This document shows positions 1 through 9,680 of a stretch of 64,000 bases of DNA, one piece after another (within the stretch, counting starts at the first letter, position 1; each line of letters opens with the position of its first letter). Source of the DNA: Vanessa cardui (taxonomy: Eukaryota > Arthropoda > Insecta > Lepidoptera > Nymphalidae); assembly GCF_905220365.1 (NCBI RefSeq), contig NC_061139.1, forward strand, positions 12,237,001 to 12,301,000. Direction: 5' to 3'. The notes under the pieces were generated by a model. It saw nothing but the letters and a program-made list of their open reading frames with translations, was not told where the DNA came from and made no database searches. Both the position numbers and the translations under genes were made by a program.

Positions 1-1008
1 GTTTTATGAATTCCACAATACATATTTCAGAATGGATTGTATTTTCTATCCAGTAAACTTCTGTTCTTTAATAAGTCTCATAATCTCTACAGGTAGACAA
101 CTTATCAAAAGTTGTATATCAACCATGCTGGCAAAGAGCTGATCAGACCAGCTGGGATTGGGTACCTCAAGCGAGCTAGACCAGGAAACTATCAAACCTT
201 CCTGCAAATTTTCAGAGGAAAATCTCAATTGAACATCAATCATAAGAATAATAAAATTATTTTATTATACACAAAAGGCCTTGTTTTTTATTAATCTTGG
301 TATTGTATGTCCCTATGGTATTTAGTAACTGTATTAATATGACTCAATATCTTTTATTCCTTTCTTCATCTAATTTGTTATAATAATATTTTTGTATAAT
401 AAATTAAGAACTGAAATAATTTTTTTTTAAACAAAAAACAGACCTTAATTTAATAAGCTTTAATTTTTATGCTTAATATTATTACATTCTTGTTAAATTT
501 TACATTCAATTGTTTTTTTTTACAATTTATTATGAACAAACTTTATACAAAAAAACCTAAGGGCAATATTTTTATTATTCTGACTGCCTCATTTACAAAA
601 AAAAATGCAAATATGAATTATACAATTAACTTAAAAAATATGATCTTAACTCTGTTAAACTGATTTCACGATGGAATTAGGATCTGGGTATAAAGATTCT
701 TCTCAAGTTAAAAGACAAACTTAAGTTTTAGCTCATTGATTTTGTTTTAACAAATTAAAAATAAAACAAAAACATAATAAAATGATAGTATGGGTTTGGA
801 ACCACACACCATTTAGAATTAATAGTTTTATGGAGACCAGCTAGTTTGTGAGTATCGCGTTTAGGTAATGAGAATGACTTGTCTGTTTGAACGCTTAATT
901 GATACTGACTTGCTTGCTTTTATATTTGCTTAGGAATGTGAAACATACAATGAAATTATGTTAATGTATTGGTGAACCTATACAATGATGCTTATTTTAA
1001 ATTAAATT
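1..1008. other. AT-rich intergenic DNA, no supported gene
   Basis: Long A/T runs and no coding pattern that I can support. A splice-acceptor-like ctctacag ends at 92 and is followed by 28 open codons to a TAG at 177-179, so the last exon of an upstream gene is possible but unproven. Confidence 0.4.
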
Positions 1009-2109
1009 TTATTCTATTGTACCTCTAAGGGTTAAATCCCGGGGATGTCTGTGTGTATTCCGCACATATTGTTCTATGTAGTCACCTTCACAACCTACAC
1101 ATAATCCACACCTAAAAATTAATTGTTCATTCACTCTCGATAGCACTTGTGAGTTTGACTTAACCTGGTCGAAAGCCCAAGTGATTTTCTCCACTAACAT
1201 TTCACGGCTTGTGATTTCACGTCCACTATACACCAATGTTTTGACGTGTCCCCATAAATAAAAATCTAATGGCGTGATATCCGGCGACCTAGCGGGCCAG
1301 GCACGAGGTCCGCCGCGCCCAATCCAATGACCAGGAAAATTGTTATTTAAAAAATTCCGGACTTCGCGAGCATTATGCGCTGGCGCTCCGTCATGTTGAT
1401 AATACATAACACGTAAATCAGCGAGGGGTATATCTTCCTCTAAATCTGGTAGTGTTTCAGTGAGGAAACGTAGGTATGTTTCTCCATTGAGTCGCTCCAA
1501 AAAGACAGGGCCTAGTAAAGTTGAATTTACAATTCCTGCCCACACATTGACGCTAAATCGGTGTTGAAAATGATGTGGTCTAGTTTTGTGTGGATTTTCA
1601 TGGCACCACAAATGCTCATTGCGAGAATTGAACAAACCGACTCTGCCAAATGTTGCTTCGTCAGTCCATAAAATAGTTGGCCTCTCGTTTAGCACCCAGT
1701 TACAAAACGCAACTCGCGCGGGTTTATCGGGTTCGTTTAATTCTTGGACGCGAAGAAGGTGAAAGGGATATTTCCCTTCATTGTGTACAACACTCCATGC
1801 GAAGTATTGCGATACATTAAACCGCCGGGCTGCATCGTTGGTGCTCGCTGCTGGATTGGCTTCGAAGAACTCCATGATGTCTTCTTCCTCTTGAACTGTG
1901 CGCCTTGGCGGACGACCACTATCTCTTAAAGGAGAACGGAATTGGCCGTAATCGCGTAATCGCTGTGTGGCAGCTAGCATTGTCACGCGGCTTGGAGTAG
2001 GCACATTTGGAAATTTAATCGCATATTGACGACATGCTTCTGAAACGTTGTCATCGCATTTCGCTAAAATGCGAACCATTTCAGTATATTCGATATTGGA
2101 ATATGGCAT
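1009..2109 (-). CDS. Tc1/mariner-superfamily transposase (DUF4817-like N-terminus, DDE/D core), uninterrupted
   Basis: A 366-residue frame on the minus strand starts at the ATG at 2107-2109 and stops at TAA 1009-1011. The frame stays open 25 codons further upstream, but this Met opens the EYTEMVRI-type helix-turn-helix segment usual for the family, so I prefer it. The catalytic core is visible: first Asp in LWTDEATF, second in HDGAPAH, third in SPDITPLDF, with 36 residues between the second and third Asp, followed by YLWGHVK. The enzyme would bind its terminal repeats and cut and paste the element. There is no frameshift or stop. The upstream end of the element lies near 2463-2465 (minus-strand acagggttatt next to TA); I found no matching terminal repeat below 1009, so the 3' side may be truncated. 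Calling it active would go beyond the evidence. Confidence 0.85.
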   Translation of the reverse strand: MPYSNIEYTEMVRILAKCDDNVSEACRQYAIKFPNVPTPSRVTMLAATQRLRDYGQFRSPLRDSGRPPRRTVQEEEDIMEFFEANPAASTNDAARRFNVSQYFAWSVVHNEGKYPFHLLRVQELNEPDKPARVAFCNWVLNERPTILWTDEATFGRVGLFNSRNEHLWCHENPHKTRPHHFQHRFSVNVWAGIVNSTLLGPVFLERLNGETYLRFLTETLPDLEEDIPLADLRVMYYQHDGAPAHNAREVRNFLNNNFPGHWIGRGGPRAWPARSPDITPLDFYLWGHVKTLVYSGREITSREMLVEKITWAFDQVKSNSQVLSRVNEQLIFRCGLCVGCEGDYIEQYVRNTHRHPRDLTLRGTIE

Positions 2110-2465
2110 AGTGAACTTATTAACTGAAATCAACGGACTGTAAACTGAAATTAGCAATAAGAGCACGTTGCGCGGGCACATCAAAGCGTAAGACTGCGAC
2201 GGCGCATCAAAGCGTTAATTACGTCAAGTCAAGCGTGTTAACTCCGCCCATTTTGTGGGTGGAGCTAAAATCAGACTATTTTAACTGTTTTTTTTTTCAT
2301 TGCCGTATAGAGTTTTTAACATTAGAGAAATCAATTTTAATATTTTTAATTTTGTATGAAAGTAAAAATTAATGAGTTATGAAAAGTCATAAAACAAAAG
2401 TTGTTGTTTATGATGTTCTCAATCTAGCCCTGCGAGGTTGTTAATGTTTTACAAATAACCCTGTA
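1009..2465 (-). mobile_element. DNA transposon of the Tc1/mariner superfamily carrying the transposase ORF
   Basis: The coding region plus about 355 bp of upstream non-coding DNA ends at minus-strand acagggttatttg beside a TA dinucleotide, the usual target of this superfamily. The base just beyond (2466 on) starts a copy of a retroelement 3' end, so the element appears to have inserted into that older repeat. The left boundary is not defined. Confidence 0.6.
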
Positions 2466-2600
2466 TACAAATATGAACTACAACTAGTTACTGTATGAAT
2501 CTTGACCGCGTGGATTGGTGGCAAGAGTGCTAGCAGCATTTCCCCGTTGAATCGCAATTCCGATCCTCTGGGCAAAAAACGAACCAGCCTTCATGTCACA
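2466..2600 (-). mobile_element. 3'-end fragment of a retroelement (same family as 24785-25405)
   Basis: About 120 bp match 24800-24925 closely, including the block reading gaatcgcaattccgatcctc on the plus strand. On the minus strand this corresponds to the QRIGIAIQRGNAAS region at the end of the longer copy. Confidence 0.65.
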
Positions 2601-4524
2601 ATTTTTTTTAGCTTGAAAGTACATTAAAAACATGTGTTATTATCATTTTTTTTCTTCTTTGCGGAGTTTTTAACGCCTCAACTATTCAGCTTCTGTAAAT
2701 TTGAGACTAATGGCGTTAATTCTAAAAATTTAGTAACGCCTAAAGAAATTTACACTACATACGACAGTTTTTGATGATTTTTTTTAAGATATTTTAAAGA
2801 GGATTTGTTTAACATATGAATCTTCATTATATTCTCTTGACTGGTATTAAAATTTAATACTCTTACAACCAAAATTGAACTTTTGTTGGTGTAAATAAAG
2901 GTATACGCCCAAACTTTGACTCCATCAATACGGCAGCCATGGATAATGATTACGGATGCTTACTATCGGCCGTGATTTCTAGGTTTACATTTGGCTAAGG
3001 ATAATCATCTACTTTGTAAGCAACTACATAATCAAACGCCGATGATCTGGTGACGTCACAAATGACGTAATTCGAGTAAATTCCTAGTTTTGGAATAATT
3101 CTAAAAATAAAACATTTTCATTAAACCAAAACCTATCATTATTCACAGAGCTTACAGCTACAGCTTTACGAGCTAGATGGTTAAGAATTAAAACAGCTGA
3201 AACCCGTTTTTTTTTTTAATTTCATGATTACTTTGCGAAAGTGCACGATATGATGGAATTAATTATTCAATCCACCGGCGAGATCAAACGGATAGATTTA
3301 ACTGAAATGGTTTATTTTAGTCACGCTGCTATTCCCGTTCATTTAGGTTAATTCCACTTATTTCCAATCTGAAAGTACCTGAGTAAATCAGAATAAATTA
3401 TGCAATCATTACATTCATAAATAACATTAATGAAATATGTTTTTATCGTGATTGACTTTTAGTACAGGCCATAGCCGGAACATGTCAGTTCTAAATAGGG
3501 TCGCTTGGCGATGAAAATGTACCAAAAATGTTGGGTTCGAACATGAGCGAGCATCATTGAGTTTTCATGCTACTAATTTTTGTTTTCATTTTATAATGTG
3601 CACGACAAGGTAAACATTGAAAAAATCTGCTGATGTTACTTGAGAATCTTCCACATACTCCACCAACACCATCACCAGCAGAGATCATCGTAGTAGAATC
3701 ACCTCTAAAACTTGTCTTCAAGAAAAACAAAAACAGACCCTTACCTAATTGGGTCATTTACAGGCAGTTTTTTCACCCACTTCTAAATAAAAGAAGATTA
3801 TCAGTTCGATATGTATGTATGTAGCATTGTTAGCATTTAATTATATTTAAGAACGATGATCCAATGAGGCTTCCAAGCACGTGTCCTTAATTTTATATGT
3901 TTGTACACAATTTTCCAAAAAGTAGAAGACGTATTGAGATGATCATTTTTAATCTAAGGTACAATTCAACTTTGGGAACAGTGTGAGTCACTAAAAGCTG
4001 TCGGTTAGTTTCATAGATGTTTTTTTTTATTTCTAGTTCAGTAGCTGTTCCTAATTTTGAAGTCGGTTTAATTTATCCTAGTCCCTTTTGTAATCGACTG
4101 ACACGAACATCTGATACCACTTCATCGAGTACGCCATTTACATATTTACCTTCCGCTGTCAATTTACATTCCATATTAATGAACTTTCGGACATACGCAG
4201 ATATATTTATATATATGTTCATTTCATATTTGTTTTAATATCCAGCGACTCTTTTTAATAAGCGTGATATTCGTTGCTTACGCCGACGATAGCGGACGCA
4301 CGTCAATTTTAATTTTTCCACTCCGTTCGAATGGTAAAATTAACAAAATGAAATAATTATACTTCCAAATATATCTTTTCTTTTACAGATATCGTAATGA
4401 TGTTTTGGTAAATTGGATGCTTCTCTAGTAGTAGTCTCATTGTGTTCGCTATGTTTTTTTTATATATTTTAATAATATCTATTTAATCCTTTAAAGACAT
4501 CTACATACCATTAAAGATGGCACA
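2601..4524. other. Intergenic, no supported gene
   Basis: AT-rich DNA with scattered short ORFs that show no domain. A palindromic TGACGTCA (CRE-type) site sits at 3051-3058, followed by a second TGACGT-like half site; this is only a sequence match. The upstream non-coding exon and promoter of the receptor gene could lie in the first 9.6 kb but I cannot locate them. Confidence 0.3.
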
Positions 4525-4815
4525 TTTTTTATCGAATAGGTTGTGACACGAGCATATGGGCCACCTGATGGTAAGTGGTCAACATCACCTATAGACAATG
4601 ACGATGTAAGAAATAATAACTATTCCTTACATCATCAATGCGCTACCAACCTTCGGAACTAAGATGCTATGTCCCTTGTGCCTGTAGTTACACTGGCTCA
4701 CTCACCCTTCAAACCGAAACACAACAATACTGCGTTCTATTGTTTAGCGGTAGAATATCTGATGAGTGGGTGGTACCTACCCAGGCGGGCTTGCACGAAG
4801 CCCTACCACCACATA
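4525..4815 (-). repeat. Repeat family B (SINE-like, about 290 bp), full-length copy
   Basis: Family B runs, in its sense direction, from ttggtggtagggctttgtgc through ggtaccacccactcatc and accatcaggtggcccatatg to an A-rich end after acctataccat. About fourteen copies occur here in both orientations. The A-rich 3' end and lack of coding capacity suggest a retroposon, but no polymerase III boxes are clear, so the class is uncertain. Confidence 0.7.
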
Positions 4816-5194
4816 TAATGTTGTGAAGGTTTTTTGAGCAAATCATCGCTTCTGTAACTCACCCCTTAATAAAGCATTTTAACTAGTATACCGAGCACTG
4901 GTTGCCTTGTCATTAAATTAAGCGTGTACAAAGGCAAGTCAAAGTCAACGTCGCAGAGCTTAATTAGCAGTTAAGAACCTAATATTTTTTACTAAGCGAC
5001 GCTATTCGATGTGTATACAATACATGACATTATATACAATACCTAAAAACATACATAGAAAAATAAAACAATTGTTAAATACGTATATAACCTAACTATA
5101 TCTAATCTTTGATTTTTTTTGTACATTTTAGTAAATTCTAAATATTTTCTAAATAGAAAAAGTTTTAAAATTAAAGTAGCAGTTGTTAGAAACT

Positions 5195-5400
5195 GGTCTA
5201 TGAGCCGAAAGGTAAGATCGCCACTACCCATAGACAGTGGTACTGTAAGAAAAATTAACCATACTTTGGAAGCATGAAGAAGGATAAATGTTTCCGCATT
5301 AGTGATTGGACCACCGACCTTGGGAACCAAGATGTTAGCCCCCATATACCTGCAACATACAAACATTAACTTACCTGCTTTCCAAACTGCAAACACTAAC
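5195..5400 (-). repeat. Repeat family B, diverged partial copy
   Basis: Retains the blocks for the middle of family B (cttgggaaccaagatgtta, cccatagacagtggt) but lacks a clean 5' part. Confidence 0.5.
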
Positions 5401-5910
5401 TACTACAGCACTAATAATTCCCAGGTTTCACACAATTTTGGTACGTAGATACAAGCACAATATCCGTTGGTTTATTAGTATATATGTTGAATTACTTTAT
5501 TTGTTCCGTATGCGACCCGTCCCGTATCCTTTATCATTTACAGTTTGAGTTGCTACTTTATGTTGTTGTTGCCGGATTCGGCAAGTTTTAAGCATAGTCA
5601 TCCAAGTACAATCGAGGACATTTCACGTATCGCACATTTACAACAAAAAATTACAGTGCATTACATTGGGCTTCTTGCTTAAATTATATGTCAGAACATC
5701 AAGGCAAAATAACACTCATCACAAGATCTCATACTAAAAAGGAGTTTTTGGAAATTTCAATTTTAAGGGGAAGATCTTAGTACGAACATTGCTCAAACGA
5801 AGTTGGCCTTACAGTCAGTATATGTAATATTTGTTATTATATCTGGTAATTTATTATAACATCTTAAAATAGGTCGTCAAAACATTCACTCATGTGTACT
5901 ATAAGTATAC

Positions 5911-6200
5911 TTGGTGGTAGGGCTTTGTGCAAGCCCGTCGGGGTAGGTACCACCCACTCATCAGTTATTCTACCGCCAAATAACAGTACTCAGTATTGTT
6001 GTATTCCGGTTTGAAGGGTGAGTAAGCAAGTGTAACTACAGGCACAAGGGACATAACATCTTAAATCTCAAGGTTGGAGGCACATTGACGATGTAAGGAA
6101 TAATTAATATTTTTTACAAATTCTTTGTCTATGGGTGACGGTAACGACTTTCCATCAGGTAGTCCATATGCTTGTCCGCCAACCTATTCCATAAAAAAAA
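5911..6200 (+). repeat. Repeat family B, full-length copy
   Basis: Begins ttggtggtagggctttgtgc and ends in an A run after acctattccat. Confidence 0.75.
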
Positions 6201-6899
6201 TGTTACTCAATCAACTTCCAAAAATGATAACCAATAGCCATTCAAAAGTGAACTGTTGAATAAAGAGCCAATACCAAAACACCATTTTTTTACGCAGCCA
6301 ATCAGCCAATCATCAAATTACATAGCAGAATAAAACTAAACACCAACAAATAAATTGTACGGTGTATTAGTGACTTTTCCAGTCAAATTCTACCTTGAAC
6401 ATTGTTTTTTTTTTCGTACGAACTTTCATAAATTGCCTATTACGGGCGCTGAAGGCAATTAAACTTCTTAATTTATATAGATATTAATTGCCTTTCAAAT
6501 TGACATCGTAAAATTCAGTCCCGAAACTTTCACCAATTATAAGGAAACGTCTCATTGGGGTTTTAGCGATTTTGACGATTTCGTTTCATTGAGTTTTAAT
6601 AGATATATCGACTAATAATTTAATAAAAAATGCGATCGTTCTTTATTTAAAATAAACACTATTTTCAAAAATTGCAAGGTAATACTTAGTATGTTGTGTA
6701 TAGATTCTGAAAAGTGATTTACACTTATGAGTTTGTGCCTGTATTCATACAGACATACAGGCGTAACTTAATTCCCAATGTTGATTGGCCAAAGTTGGTT
6801 AATATTTCTTGTAACGTCAATATCTATAAATGAAGAATGCTTACAATCAGAGAGCCCATTTTCAAGTAGTTATGCAAAATAAAAGACAATTTTAGTTTA
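6201..6899. other. Intergenic, nothing recognised
   Basis: AT-rich unique-looking DNA without a supported gene or repeat family. Confidence 0.3.
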
Positions 6900-7088
6900 T
6901 GTTATAAATGTGAAAGTAACTCTGTCAGTCCATCGATCCTTCAAACACAAACCGCTGAACCGAATTTCATGAAATTTGCTATGAAGCAAAAATGAACTCC
7001 AAAGAAAAGGACATAGGCTACTTTTTTGGCTAACACGTGATAATCAACACCCTTAAACGCGATTGAAGCCGTTGTCGACTACTAGTAA
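6900..7088 (+). repeat. Repeat family C, full copy
   Basis: Family C starts near attataaatgtgaaagtaact, contains accgctgaaccgaatttgat and ggacataggctac, and ends near gcgggcgacaact. It recurs about eight times here. I think it is a non-autonomous element, possibly Helitron-derived, but no terminal hairpin proves that. Confidence 0.55.
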
Positions 7089-7365
7089 TTTAAATAAGTC
7101 GTACTTCGTTCGTTCATCTAGTAGGAATCACATTTGTATTAAGCAACAATTGTAAGAAAATCTATTTTGTATTATTTGGGTTAATTAAATAGTTGTTCCT
7201 TTGGGACTTTTTTATTTTTCATTAGTAAAGATTCCTTTATCTCAAATCATTTTAGCAATTTCTTTCTTAGTCATTTGAGTTAACAACAAGATCCTTGATT
7301 AAATATTTCTCGTATCAAGTGACAGAGATTTGAATGCAGCAGGTTTTTTGTTCTTTTAAGAGCAA

Positions 7366-7706
7366 TATCAGATCAGAGATGGCCCAGTGGTTAGAACGCG
7401 TGCATCTTAACCCATGATTGCGGGCTCAAACCCAGGCAAGCACCACTATATACATATGTGCTTACTTTGTGTTTATAAATCATCTCGTGCTCGGCGGTGA
7501 AGGAAAACATCGTGAGAAAACCTGCATGTATCTAATTTTATCGAAATTCTGCTACATGTGCGTTTCACCAACCCGCATTGAAACAGCGTGGTGGAGTATG
7601 TTCCAAACCCTCCCTCCAAACCCGGTTAATGGAAGAGGAGGCCTTAGCCCAGCAGTGGGAAATTTACAGGCTGTTACTTTACTTTACTTTACTTTATCAG
7701 ATCAGA
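7366..7706 (+). mobile_element. tRNA-derived SINE (family A) with 12-bp target-site duplication
   Basis: The 5' part carries polymerase III promoter motifs: an A box, tggcccagtgg, and a B box, here the variant gctcaaaccc (ggttcaaaccc in other copies). A tRNA-unrelated body follows, ending in ggctgttactttactttac. The direct repeat tatcagatcaga at 7366-7377 and 7695-7706 brackets it, evidence for target-primed retroposition. The family resembles the tRNA-derived SINEs described from nymphalid butterflies (Metulj group in Heliconius); I could not verify the name. Confidence 0.88.
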
Positions 7707-7829
7707 AATAGGTTAATACCAATTATATTTACCATCGTATCAACAGACGATAGATAATTTAAAGCGCTGCATAAAATGTAACGCATAAAAGAAATATTTC
7801 TAATCCACAATGTCAGAATTATTCTTAGA

Positions 7830-8050
7830 ACTAGCTACCCGCCCCGGCTCCGCACAGGTGCAATGATATGACATCACAATAGAAACTTCTAAAATTATCA
7901 GTGTTTCTTTACTAGATTGTCCATGTATTATATATAAAAACCTTAATCTCAAATCACTCTATCTATTAAAAAAACCGCATCAAAATCCGTTGCGTAGTTT
8001 AAAAGATTTAAGCATACATAGACTTGGGTTTATAGTATAGAGTGATGTGC
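7830..8050 (+). repeat. Repeat family D
   Basis: Family D runs from ctagctacccgccccggctc through acttctaaaattatcagtgt to gttgcgtagtttaaaagatt. Four copies occur here; they look like ends of a larger element. Class unknown. Confidence 0.6.
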
Positions 8051-8880
8051 TGTGTTGCAATCAATAAACCCTTATTTAGCTCAAGAAATTGCATGATAAG
8101 GCGATTTGATGTGCTGAAGAGAATAGAATAACAATCCAGCATTGATCTGCGCTGAACCAATTGAATTGTGTTGCACGTGCATATTATAGTTTTAACCCAC
8201 TAAAAATGACAGAGGTCAAACTGTAATGGAGTTAAAACATTCAATATTAAGTCCACTATTCAAAATGCGGCGAGCAAAAAAATCAGTCCAAAGAATTCAG
8301 CGAAATTTGAAACATTTTCCACCAAGTTGAATTGTCAATTTGATATTTCAGTACGGGTCATGTACTTACTTTTTCAGTGCGATTTCCAACAAAAAAAAAA
8401 TAGTTTAAAATACCGTCAGCCGCAATCATGGCGGATGTAATTATGTGCTCCTAGCGCCATCTAGTGACTGAATTAAATACTCGACTTTAAAAAGCCCATT
8501 AAAATGTACGTTTCCTTTTTTAAGTCCTACTCTGGTAATTGGTTGAAATTTTTGCAACGTCAAAGAATATTCTTTTTAAAAGTAATAGTTTTATTTCTTT
8601 TTTTTTTGTACGAGTCAAAAATGAGGTTTTCTATTGTTAAGAATACGTTTAAGAAACAGTGTTTGAAAATTTAAAAACCTGAAATGTATCTGTATTTGCT
8701 TAAATTTTCCATTTTGTTGGTGTTGCGTTTTACTCGCAAGGAATTTAAAATTTTCTTTGTAGCACACAAACCATTTCTCAAAAATGGCTTAAGTTCTTCA
8801 CCGAGACTCAAATTATCTCCATAGAAAATTTCATCTAAATCGGTTAAGTGGTTAAAGCGTTAGAAGGTAACAGATGGAGA
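8051..8880. other. Intergenic, no supported gene
   Basis: AT-rich DNA with the motif tagcgccatctagtgac at 8452-8468, which also looks like a repeat end, and otherwise nothing recognised. Confidence 0.3.
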
Positions 8881-9078
8881 TGATAATTTAAATAATTGTA
8901 TTAACTAACATGACTGTATTTTTTTTAATGTTGAAAAAGAGTAAACTACTGGCTTTCGTGCCGGTTCTTCACGGTAAAATCTACTTTCCGAACCGGTGGT
9001 AGCTTCACTTAATTGTTAAATGACGATTCAAAAGTGCTTGTAAAATCCCACTTGAATAAAGTATATTTTGATTTTGAT
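8881..9078 (-). repeat. Repeat family E
   Basis: Family E in sense direction reads aaaatatactttattcaagt, then ttttgaatcgtcatttaac, then ctaccaccggttcgg, then agaagaaccggcaagaaactc. Eight or so copies occur in the window in both orientations. Confidence 0.65.
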
Positions 9079-9079
9079 G

Positions 9080-9389
9080 AGCCGAGGTGGCTCAGCGGTT
9101 AGAACGCGTGCATCTTGACTGATAATTGCGGGTTCAAGCCCAAGCAAGCACCACTGAATATTCATGTGCTTAATTTGTATTTATAATTCATCTCGTACTC
9201 GGCGGTGAAGGAAAACATCGTGAGGCAACCTGCATGTGTCTAATTTCATAGAAATTCTGCCACATGTGTAATTCACCAACCTTTGGAACAGCGTGGTGGA
9301 AAAAGTTTCAAACCTTCTCCTAAAGGGAAGAGGAGGCTTTAGCCCATTTGCCAGCGCAGTGGGAAATTAACAGGCTGTTGTTGTTGTTG
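9080..9389 (+). mobile_element. tRNA-derived SINE (family A)
   Basis: A box tggctcagcgg and B box ggttcaagccc, ending in ggctgttgttgttg. It lies between a minus-strand E copy (8881-9078) and a plus-strand E fragment (9425-9520), about 220 bp before the first coding exon of the receptor gene. Confidence 0.85.
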
Positions 9390-9424
9390 ATGGAGTTATG
9401 TCGCATTTATAATATTAGTAGAAT

Positions 9425-9520
9425 ATTGAAAATCGAAATCAAAATATACGTTAATCAAGTAGACTTTTAAAAGCGCTTTTGAATCGTCATTTAACAACTT
9501 AAAAACTGGATCTGTATTTG
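9425..9520 (+). repeat. Repeat family E, fragment
   Basis: Holds the start of E up to gaatcgtcatttaacaactt, in inverse orientation to the copy at 8881-9078. Confidence 0.55.
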
Positions 9521-9613
9521 TATAAACTTTATAAATAATTACAAGACATAGATTTTATTTTATTTTATCTGTGTCGTTTATTTGTTTATTTAACTGACGT
9601 ATTTCTGTTTCAG

Positions 9614-9680
9614 ATGAGAGCACTAACGTACTCTTTGGCGGTTGTGACGCTGTTCGCGTTGACACTCGCCCAATCTGAAG
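9614..9680 (+). CDS. Receptor exon 1: start codon and signal peptide
   Basis: Preceded by tttctgtttcag, it encodes MRALTYSLAVVTLFALTLAQ then SE, a typical cleavable signal peptide, and ends at the donor gtaagg. The ATG is the first codon after the acceptor. Confidence 0.88.

Noticed and set aside
5043..5396. 117-codon minus-strand frame
   Set aside because: Half of it is a degenerate family B repeat; the rest is AT-rich with no domain.
7374..7440. tRNA gene suggested by A and B boxes (also at each other SINE)
   Set aside because: There is no complete cloverleaf or anticodon arm; the boxes belong to the SINE head, repeated about twenty times.
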